DNA from: Neoarius graeffei
Lineage: Eukaryota > Chordata > Actinopteri > Siluriformes > Ariidae
Reading direction: 5' to 3'
Assembly: GCF_027579695.1 (NCBI RefSeq)
Contig: NC_083574.1
Coordinates: 42,143,059-42,207,058 of the forward strand
Length of the DNA: 64,000 nucleotides
Part shown: positions 22,787 through 33,100 of the stretch, piece by piece
Layout: every line of letters starts with the position of its first letter
How positions within the stretch are numbered: the first letter of the stretch is position 1
The notes under the pieces: model-generated
What the model saw: the letters and a program-made list of their open reading frames with translations, nothing else
Database searches by the model: none
What the model was told of the DNA's origin: nothing
Program-made: the position numbers and the translations under genes

Positions 22787-23003
22787 AAAGCTGCGCACGG
22801 AGGCCAAGCATTGCTGATTTAATTTTGGCGAAGCCATTTGCCAGTCTTCCTTTCGAGGAAAAAATTAAAATTAAAGAGCAGGGTAGACCAACGCCTCAAA
22901 CTGACTTGGTGAAAAAGGTAGGGAATAATACTCGTTCCTTTCAGCTCTCCTGGTACGAGAAAGTGAATTGGCTAACAGCAAGTGACCCACATCAACAACA
23001 GTA
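22787..23003 (+). pseudogene. hAT transposase N-terminal exon remnant
   Basis: The + frame reads ADLILAKPFASLPFEEKIKI, then an EQGRPTPQTDLVKKV stretch and SFQLSWYEKVNWLTASDP, ending at a TAA at 23001-23003. The F-x-SLPF-EK and SWY-K-WL pattern is the conserved region upstream of the TTF-type finger in ZMYM1-like/DUF4371 hAT proteins. The downstream catalytic part is absent. Confidence 0.65.
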
Positions 23004-23650
23004 AATAGGCTACTTTAGTAATATGTCATGGATGGACCAAAAATATAGAATCTATTTAAAATGTTTATGCTGAGTATATTATATTGGAATATATATTTTT
23101 CTGGATATGAATTAAACACAGCTACAATTTGGAAAACATTTTTAAACAAAAACACAGCCGAGAACATTTCACACTACAGACCTGGATTAAAAGTGAAGGG
23201 CTATCAAAATTGTCAATAAAACATTTCTCAGTCAAAATAAGTAAAATATAGGGAAAGTGTCATTGAATGAAATGTGTGGCACCCAGCTGTATGTTTGGCT
23301 CCCCAAGGTCAGTGCTTGTGCCTATTCCAGAACACTCTGCTGTTACTGCTGAGGTTCCTGACAAAGAGCTGCTTTCAATAATGATCAATTTTTAAACAAC
23401 ATGCCACAATTTTAAAATATAAAATGTTAAAATATACCCCCCCCCCAACACCACCATCATGTATATTGGACAGTAGGCTAATGGGCCAAAAGAACCTGTT
23501 ATTTCACAGTTTGTGACCCTGCCAACAATCAGCCAGATCAGAGGCAAGAGTATGGGCAAAACTGATGTGTTTTTTCTTTTAAAATCTGGAAATATCGTAA
23601 CCGACCAGCCTCCCCTGTTTGAAAGACTACCAGCCGCCACTGGCTGGTAC

Positions 23651-24122
23651 CCATACAAGAGTTATCTTAACTCCTGTCTTCCTGTCTTTAAGAGATTATT
23701 TGCAACTTGTAATATTTCATACAAAATGTCCTGCCTTGATTTTGACTGGGACGTTCTAATGCTAACCGCTAGATCATTATTGATTCTTTTTCCTACTTTG
23801 ACTTTTAACTCTGGGATAACAAAAGCAACCCCAACTCTTTTACCAAATGCTGTTCACTGATTTGAATATGATAATTTCAAAACTCCCTTCAACTCTCCAG
23901 CGGATTGGCAGCTGTACTCATTGCCTGACAGAAATTCCACATCAACATAGGACTAATTTCCTCCACGAATACTATTCATCCAACGATAGAATTTCATAAA
24001 CTGCGAAGTTAAAGAAATGAAATAGGATCATCGGCGAATCAAATCAAACCGAAACTAAATGGAGTCATTTTTACTCAGGCATTAAATCGGACGCCTCTGG
24101 ATGGCTTGAGCGTAAATCAGAC
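23651..24122 (+). promoter_or_regulatory. nup205: Upstream region of nup205 (promoter by position only)
   Basis: This is the ~250-470 bases before the nup205 start. The distal part still contains LINE remnant (to ~23870). I saw no TATA box at a convincing distance and no strong GC island. Any promoter call rests on position alone. Confidence 0.3.
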
Positions 24123-24150
24123 ATGGCAGCGCAGATGGCGGTAAATTCAG
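24123..24150 (+). CDS. nup205: nup205 exon 1 (initiator)
   Basis: It encodes MAAQMAVNS plus the first base of the next codon, then the GT donor gtaact. The motif M-A-x-x-x-AVNS matches the NUP205 N-terminus, and the exon joins in phase 1 to exon 2 to give GASLWGP. A second in-frame ATG four codons in could also initiate, but the first fits the family length better. Confidence 0.88.
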
Positions 24151-27100
24151 GTAACTGGTAAAAACAAACAAAAACGTGTTATATTGTTTAACTACTTGTT
24201 GTGTATTTTGGTGCTATGTTTAAAATAAAACAAATGTTAATTTCATGTAGCTGAATCGAGTGAAGAGATGCCGAAAACGGCTCGTGTTCATTCTGTGCTA
24301 GGTTAGCGTTAGCATTGAGGAGCTAGTTGCTGGCTTGTTCCGCAGCAGGGACTCGAACCGAGTTACATGTGTTTAACTAGTTTAGAGCCTCTGCGCGCTG
24401 TGTTTAGGGGAAGAGATAGTGTTTATAAGATAATATAAGAAGCTACTGATAACTCAGACGTGTGTGTTTTGGTGCTCAAGTGTGACTGTAATGGTGATGC
24501 TAGTTTGGTGAAGTTCCACACTTTCCGGCAGCCTGTTGTTCCTGAGGCTGGGTGTGTGGGGGTTCTGGACTCACCGAGGGTCGAGTCTCTGAGTTACTGG
24601 TCAAACACATCAGTGCTCCAGTCATTAATCTCATCCTGCATAATTTTCTGTCCACACACTTTAACTTGACTATTTATTTGAACAGTAAAAGCTACAGTGA
24701 TCAATGTGTCATGAGATACTACTGGTCCCCAAAACGTTCTGGAAACGTTTGTTTTAGGTTCACAAAACATTAAGAGCAGATCTGGTTTTGGAGAACGTTT
24801 CCCTAATGTTCCCACAACTCGGTAGCCTTGGATGTTTCAGAGAACGTTCTTATAACTCAGTACTTGTGGTGGTCTGGAATGTGTTGGAGAACGTTCTCCT
24901 AATGTTCCAATAACTTGGTACCCTTGTGGTGTCCACAAATGTATTGGTGAGCACTTTGTGGTAACCTGAAATGCTATGGAGAACGTTTTCCTAATGTTCT
25001 TATAACTAAATAAACTTATGGTGTCCTTGAGTGTGTTGGAGAACGTGCCACTAATGTTCACGGGACTAAATAATTTTGTGGTGACCCCAAATGTTTTGAA
25101 GTACATTCCCTTAACGTTCCCATCACTAAGGCCCTGTCCACACGGCAACGGATTCAGGTGAATCCGATACAATTGTTTATCGTTTCGGCCTGGCGTCCAC
25201 ACGGCACCGGCATTTTGGGTGCCCCAAAACGCAATCTTTTGAGAACGGGTTCCAGAGTGGAAAGATCTGGCAACGTTGCAGTTGCGAAGTCGTCTGGATG
25301 AGTAGAACGGATTTGTTTACGATGACGTCACAACCACATGACTGTGAGTGCTTCACGCCGGGTAGAAGTGTAACGAACTCAATGCGAGTTGTCAACAAAT
25401 CCTATAACTTGGTTCATGAAACGCGCTTACAAAATATTTTCACTGTGAATATTTGTGTAATGGTGCAAAGAGAGAGAGAGAGAGAACAGCCCTTAGGCAG
25501 AGTAAATCCCGCCAGCAAAAAATAGGGAAAAAAAGGAGCGATCTCACCTCTTCAGATGTTGGTTTAAGTCCTACAATGCATTCCTCAAAAAGGGCGTAGA
25601 AGAACAAATTGATCCATCAACGTGTAGCATTCAATTTATTCCGGACCATTAAAGACGCTGCCTTCCGCGTAGAAGGAAGTACTTTTCACAAGTGAGACTG
25701 GAAAAATACTTTTCATTGTATTTGGTCATTATAATGTAATTTTAAGAACAGATTTTTCTGACTTTGTGGCTAATATGAAGTCTCGCGCATAATAGTTTAT
25801 GCGCATGGGTCCTTACTACTTCTATTGTTCTGGTGTCTCCGAAGGGACCGTCTTACAGCGCCCCTAGAGGTGTGGCATGTGTATTGCATCATTTTCAGCA
25901 AGCGTTGCGTTGCCATATGGACCTGATATTTTACTGATCGTTGCCCATGTGGACGCGATATTTTTTTTAAATAACATCTCGTTGTCGTGTGGATGTAGCC
26001 TGAAATGCTTTGAAGAACATTCCCCTAATGTTCCCATCACTAAATAATCTTGTGGTGACCTGGGATGTGTTGGAGAGTGCTTGGTGGTAATCTGAAATGC
26101 TTTGGAGAGCCCTAACATTCCCATATCCTTGACCATGTTGGAATACACTTTGTGGTAACCCAAAATGTTTTGGAGAACGTTCCCATAAATAAATAATCTT
26201 GTGGCATCCCAGAATGTGTTGGAGAACGTTCTCTTAATGTTCTGATATCTCATTACCCTTGTGGTATCTTTGAATATGTTGGAGAACACTCGACTAATGT
26301 TCCCAGGACTAAATAATTTTGTGGTAACCCGGAATGTATTTGAAAACGTTCTCCTCATGTTCCGATATCTCATTACCCTTGTGGTATCCTGGAATGTGTT
26401 GGAATACACTTTGTGGTAACCTGAAATGTTTTGGAGAACATTCCCCTAACGTTCCCATAACTAAATAATCTCATGGTGATCTGGAATGTGTTGAGAACGT
26501 TCTCCTCCTGTTCTGAGATCTCATTACCCTTCTAGTATCCTTGAATGTGTTGGAGAACGCTCCACTAATATTCTCAGGACTAAATAATCTTGTGGTGACC
26601 TGAAATGTTTTGGAGAACATTCCCCTAACGTTCCTATGATTAAATAACCTTGTGGTAACCCAGAATGATTTGGAGAGCATTCTCCTAATGCTTTGATAAT
26701 CTTTAAATGACTTGAGCATCTCAGGAATCTTGCAGTGACGCCTCCGAGAATATTCTTCTAACGTTAGGGGAACGTTCTTGGAGCCATCACTTTGCTCCTG
26801 TTACATTTGTATCTAATGAAACAGGATGGGCAGGCACACTTGCTTTCTAATATAACGAGCTACATTATATAATAACAATAACCCTGAATGTTGATGTCTG
26901 CGCGAGAAGGAGGGAATGAAGTCACCAGAACAAAGATGCCAGCAAAAGCACTTAGGGACATGCAGTTATTTCAGAACACAGAGAAGCTCTCGAAGCAGAG
27001 TATTTTTAAGATACTTTTTTAGTCATTGTGATCTCAAATATCTCATCTCATCTCATTATCTCTAGCCGCTTTATCCTTCTACAGGGTCGCAGGCAAGCTG

Positions 27101-30100
27101 GAGCCTATCCCAGCTGACTATGGGCGAAAGGCGGGGTACACCCTGGACAAGTCGCCAGGTCATCACAGGGCTGACACATAGACACAGACAACCATTCACA
27201 CTCACATTCACACCTACGGTCAATTTAGAGTCACCAGTTAACCTAACCTGCATGTCTTTGGACTGTGGGGGAAACCGGAGCACCCGGAGGAAACCCACAC
27301 GGACACGGGGAGAACATGCAAACTCCGCACAGAAAGGCCCTCGCCGGCCCCGGGGCTCGAACCCAGGACCTTCTTGCTGTGAGGCGACAGCGCTAACCAC
27401 TACACCACCGTGCCGCCCTGATCTCAAATATGATCATCGATTATGACGTATATGGCCACCCAACCCTGAATGTGTTAACTAAAATATAATATTCTACAAC
27501 CTCGATTCCAAAAAAGTTGGGACAAAGTACAAATTGTAAATAAAAACGGAATGCAATGATGTGGAAGTTTCAAAATTCCATATTTTATTCAGAATAGAAC
27601 ATAGATGACATATCAAATGTTTAAACTGAGAAAATGTATCATTTAAAGAGAGAAATTAGGTGATTTTTAAATTTCATGACAACAACACATCTCAAAAAAG
27701 TTGGGACAAGGCCATGTTTACCACTGTGAGACATCCCCTTTTCTCTTTACAACAGTCTGTAAACGCCTGAGGACTGAGGAGACAAGTTGCTCAAGTTTAG
27801 GGATAGGAATGTTAACCCATTCTTGTCTAATGTAGGATTCTAGTTGCTCCACTGTCTTAGGTCTTTTTTGTCGTATCTTCCGTTTTATGATGCGCCAAAT
27901 GTTTTCTATGGGTGAAAGATCTGGACTGCAGGCTGGCCAGTTCAGTACCCGGACCCTTCTTCTACGCAGCCATGATGCTGTAATTGATGCAGTATGTGGT
28001 TTGGCATCGTCATGTTGGAAAATGCAAGGTCTTCCCTGAAAGACACGTCGTCTGGATGGGAGCATATGTTGCTCTAGAACCTGGATATACCTTTCAGCAT
28101 TGATGGTGTCTTTCCAGATGTGCAAGCTGCCCATGCCACACGCACTAATGCAATCCCATACCATCAGAGATGCAGGCTTCTGAACTGAGCGCTGATAACA
28201 ACTTGGGTCGTCCTTCTCCTCTTTAGTCCGAATGACACTGCGTCCCTGATTTCCATAAAGAACTTCAAATTTTGATTCGTCTGACCACAGAACAGTTTTC
28301 CACTTTGCCACAGTCCATTTTAAATGAGCCTTGGCCCAGAGAAGACGTCTGCGCTTCTGGATCGTGTTTAGATACGGCTTCTTCTTTGAACTATAGAGTT
28401 TTAGCTGGCAACGGCAGATGGCACGGTGAATTGTGTTCACAGATAATGTTCTCTGGAAATATTCCTGAGCCCATTTTGTGATTTCCAATACAGAAGCATG
28501 CCTGTATGTGATGCAGTGCCGTCTCAGGGCCCGAAGATCACGAGCACCCAGTATGGTTTTCCGGCCTTGACCCTTACGCGCAGAGATTCTTCCAGATTCT
28601 CTCAATCTTTTGATGATATTACGCACTGTAGATGATATGTTCAAACCCTTTGCAATTTTACACTGTCGAACTCCTTTCTGATATTGCTCCACTATTTGTC
28701 GCCGCAGAATTAGGGGGATTGGTGATCCTCTTCCCATCTTTACTTCTGAGAGCCGCTGCCACTCCAAGATGCTCTTTTTATACCCAGTCATGTTAATGAC
28801 CTATTGCCAATTGACCTAATGAGTTGCAATTTGGTCCTCCAGCTGTTCCTTTTTTGTACCTTTAACTTTTCCAGCCTCTTATTGCCCCTGTCCCAACTTT
28901 TTTGAGATGTGTTGCTGTCATGAAATTTCAAATGAGCCAATATTTGGCATGAAATTTCAAAATGTCTCACTTTCGACATTTGATATGTTGTCTATGTTCT
29001 ATTGTGAATACAATATCAGTTTTTGAGATTTGTAAATTATTGCATTCCGTTTTTATGTACAATTTGTACTTTGTCCCAACTTTTTTGGAATCGGGGTTGT
29101 ACAAACATGATGAAATGGTTCACGAAAAAAAAAAATAAATAAAAGGGAACTGAACCCTAATATGAAGAAAATGTTCTCTGCTGGGCGTTTATCGAACATG
29201 GGACTTGTTACGCCAGCTATAAATTATAAATTTTTTGGAACCCCTTCAAACATAATCTAAAAAAATATTCCTTTGGGACGATGCTGTCTTTGTCACCACT
29301 CGGAAACTAATGGTCTCTCATCCTGAGCAGTTTGTTTTGCCACAGATCTTGCACATGAATACACGACGCAGTCACAGCTGTGTCCTTGTCGCTTGATTGT
29401 CTGTGAAGGTGTTACAGGTTTCGGTAAGTGTTAATGTAATTTAATATCTGTATTGTTGTTTTTGAAGGAGCCAGTCTGTGGGGGCCTCTGAAAGAGTTGT
29501 TGGAAACTGTCGAGGGGGCGGTGTGGAGGAGACAGCCTGAAAGTGTTCATCTCCTGGATGTGCAGTTAAAGAAACACAAGCCCTACTTTCTATCCCTGTT
29601 CAAAAACCCGGTGAGTTCCACAAAAATATTCCTGACCATTTCTATTAAAGGGGAGCTGAAGTCATTTTTAAACTTGCTTTATTTCTTAATTAACGTGTTA
29701 TTCAATTACGTTTTCGGTTTTATTAGCCTTATATCATGACTCGTATCGGCATATTATATTACGCTTATCAGCCTTTTCGGTTTTTAGCCATGTTGAATGT
29801 AGTTCGTTTGGTCCACGGCAGGCGTCGCTTATCCGCGCGATCTTCACGAGACTTGTGCGAGACTTCAAACGTGAAGTGTCAGCGCCGCCATTTTGAAAAC
29901 TGTTTACACAGCGGCCGGATCGCCATATCACTCCAATTTAGATTAATTTAGAGATTTGCCAGCTTCATCAGTGATGGAGTGTCAGTGCTGCGCGCTGTGG
30001 CGCGTGCACCTGAAGGCGCGCCGAGTGGACTCCAGCACGCGCGCCGTGAACAAGATACTTTGCGATGCAAATTCCATGATACGCATGTACGCATTACCGA

Positions 30101-33100
30101 GCCTTTCTACGCGTTGTCTTGATTTCCTGTTTCACGATCCTTGCACCTGTTTCTCGTTCTTGTCCTCGATGTACTGTCTGCGCCTCGACCGACCCTTTTG
30201 CTTGTATTCTGGTTTTGGATTGTTTGCCTGTGTATATATTCTCACTGTATATATATTCTACACTTTATTAAACTGTATACTTCTGCACATAACGCCGCCT
30301 CCCTCACGTACGTGACATGGAGATTATTCCATACGACTTCCAACCAACGTGGAGTAGAGAAGAGATGGAAAGACGACAGGATAAGGACGAGTCCGTCGCG
30401 CTGGTATTTACATCATTACTGTCGCGCAATTAAAACGTGCCAGATCACGTAGCTGGTGGGTTTTCTCATCTCATTATCTGTAGCCGCTTTATCCTGTTCT
30501 ACAGGGTCGCAGGCAAGCTGGAGCCTATCCCAGCTGACTACGGGTGAAAGGTGGGGTACACCCTGGACAAGTCGCCAGGTCATCACAGGGCTGACACATA
30601 GACACAGACAACCATTCACACTCACATTCACACCTACGCTCAATTTAGAGTCACCAGTTAACCTAACCTGCATGTCTTTGGACTGTGGGGGAAACCGGAG
30701 CACCCGGAGGAAACCCACGCGGACACGGGGAGAACATGCAAACTCCGCACAGAAAGGCCCTCGCCGGCCACGGGGCTCGAACCTGGACCTTCTTGCTGTG
30801 AGGCGACAGCGCTAACCACTACACCACCGTGCCACCCATCCTGGTGGGTTTTCAAAATAATAAATACATGCATGTATTTTTGTGATGAATACATATTATT
30901 ACTGAGCGCATTTCCCACATAATCCTCACTAAGGTTTCGGACAGCACGACAAAATGGCGTCCACACTATATAGTGAGTAGGGAGCGATTTCGGACACGGG
31001 GAAAACTTCCGGCTTGATTACGTTGTGACGATCCGTCTCCTTCCCCCTCTCTCCTGTGCTGAGTTGCGCTCAGTGTCAGAGCCTAATTAAGCACAGCTGA
31101 CGGCAATTGACACTCAGCGGAACTCATGTTTTTTAAACAGCAGTCCTCACGCACTAGCGGGCAGAGCAGACACAGACACGCATACACACACACACACACA
31201 TTCACAGATTATGGCATTACATTGAGCGAGTGAACCAAAAGTAAACCCTGGGAACATAAAACCCACAACTTGCACTTGGAATCCCGCTGTCGCCTACGGC
31301 TTACTGCCGCGATCGAATGCTGCTGGCCTGTGCAACCTCTTCCTTGACGAGTGGATCTATTGTCACCAGACCTGGATGGATCCAGAATCAAAGAGTCTGA
31401 AGAGTTGTGAGTTAAGAAAACTAGCTGAGCCCGTTTATTTGTTCATCTGCGCTGATTTCTGTTCCTCCAAACATCAACAATAACTAAACCCTGCCATTGA
31501 TTCATCCGATTCAACACATACAAGTCCATAAACATACAATATACAAACACACAACACACTACACGCCCTACACTATTGGCTTCTTTTTTTTGTTTTTGAG
31601 CTGAACTGAATTGACTTTTGCTTCCGATGGAACCTTTTGTTCCGGAGTTTTGAGTTGTGTGCATTGTGCTTCGTTTAGAGAAAATAATTTTATGTTGAAT
31701 GCTTCTTTATTGGATACTTTTGTTATTTGTTATTGGATAACTTTGTTACTTTTTGAATGAAACTAACTGAACATAAGGAACTGCGTTTGGATTTTCTCCT
31801 TCACAAGATCACGACACTGATTTTTTTTCTGACGGTGTTTGGTTAAATATTATTTCATTAATTTAAACTTGCAGTTCCAAAACCAAACACCGTTACAACG
31901 TCAGCATTCGAAAGAGGGCGTGCGCGTCTTTTGACAACGTTGGCAGATGTCGGTCACTTTGATTTCCGCTGTACGTTTTACTTCCTTCCTACGATGTCTC
32001 GTACAGGTCTCAGCGAATCTCGTTTACGGCCATTGCTTTGACATATGGGCTGATATATTACAGAGCATATTTCAAACACTCATCACTTGCTATAGCAGCG
32101 ACAAAACAGCTATAAAAATAAATTCTGATATTTAATAAAATGAGCAATAGAAATTTGAGGATAAATTTGCCTTCAGTTCCCCTTTAAGCTGACCTATTCT
32201 GATTAAACTGTGAGTCATGTTTATCTTCAAACAGACCACAGGTACGATGAGAAGAATAGACTCGGGAGGGGGACAAAGAGGCTTTGAGTGTTTCTAGCTG
32301 CTATAACGCATGTGATAACAGGAATTAACTTGTTTTGTGATAGTTTCATAACAGTAAATGTAACTTGAATCAGATTAAAAAGAACACTTTAAAAAAAATC
32401 AAAATGTGTAATTGCTGTGGTGTAAGTACTGTAGAATAAAACAGGACATAATTAAAATAATCATTAACTCTGTGGAATCACACTGTTCTGTCATTGATTA
32501 TCAGGTTTCATTCCTGACTTAGTTTTACTGTTTATCAAAGTTATTCAATTATGATTTTAAAATTCCATTATCATTCCAGTGCTAGAGTTTAAATTTCTAC
32601 AGTGGTGCTTGAAAGTTTGTGAACCCTTTAGAATTTTCTATATTTCTGCATAAATTACCTAAATCATCGTCAGATTTTCACACAAGTCCTAAAAGTCGAT
32701 AAAGAGAACCCAGTTAAACAAATGAGACAAAAATATTATGCTTGGTCATTTATTTACTGAGGAAAATGATCCAATATTACATATCTGTGAGTGGCAAAAG
32801 TATGTGAACCTTTGCTTTCAGTATCTGGTGTGACCCCCTTGTGCAGCAATAACTGCAACTAAACGTTTCCGGTAACTGTTGATCAGTCCTGCACACCGGC
32901 TTGGAGGAATTTTAGCCCATTCCTCCGTACAGAACAGCTTCGACTCTGGGATGTTGAACTGCTCGCTTCAGGTCCTTCCACAACATTTCGATTGGATTAA
33001 GGTCAGGACTTTGACTTGGCCATTCCAAAACATTAACTTTATTCTTCTTTAACCATTCTTTGGTAGAACGACTTGTGTACTTAGGGTCGTTGTCTTGCTG

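Larger units (their letters stand above)
21967..23642 (+). mobile_element. hAT transposon remnant (ZMYM/DUF4371-like) with 8-bp TSD
   Basis: The element starts CACGGGCGATTG and ends CAGCCGCCACTG. It is flanked by exact 8-bp duplications GCTGGTAC (21959-21966 and 23643-23650). Removing it and one duplication restores the LINE RNase H reading across the site. The interior holds a transposase exon remnant at 22790-23003, 116-bp tandem repeats at 22210-22440, and CTCAGCCTCC near the left end. The catalytic region was not seen. Confidence 0.85.
21421..23870 (-). mobile_element. I/Nimb-like LINE 3' part with RNase H, split by a hAT
   Basis: The minus-strand 5' piece (about 23870-23651) gives VGVAFVIPELKV and SKSRQDILYEILQVANNL. 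The 3' piece (21969-21430) resumes with VPAHIGVVG and ends with a CDFCGSPESTEHVILQCPKY zinc-finger-like motif. Together they are an RNase H domain and C-terminal tail of a non-LTR retrotransposon. The RNase H core acidic region is deleted in the 5' piece, and GNEMAD-type residues read GNGMAY in the 3' piece, so it is inactive. Confidence 0.75.
29649..32183 (+). mobile_element. TTAA-flanked MITE copy 2, expanded by insertions
   Basis: TTAA sits at 29645-29648 and 32184-32187, with inverted ends AAGGGGAGCTGAAG and CTTCAGTTCCCCTT. Compared with copy 1 (9957-10632), the interior from about 29905 to 31015 is replaced by foreign DNA. That foreign DNA comprises a Harbinger-type MITE fragment with a V-SINE in it and an unrecognised GC-rich segment at 29905-30390. 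A solo LTR splits the remainder. The termini match copy 1 closely. Confidence 0.85.

Noticed and set aside
23513..23860. 115-codon plus-strand open frame
   Set aside because: It is antisense to the LINE RNase H remnant and runs into the hAT end; shadow ORF.
25864..26409. 181-codon minus-strand open frame
   Set aside because: It lies in the 60-bp minisatellite and the inserted element's right end. Its 20-residue periodicity follows from the 60-bp DNA period, with no known domain.
27071..27446. 108-118 codon frames on both strands
   Set aside because: These are translations of a V-SINE (the same peptides recur at every V-SINE copy). SINEs do not encode protein.
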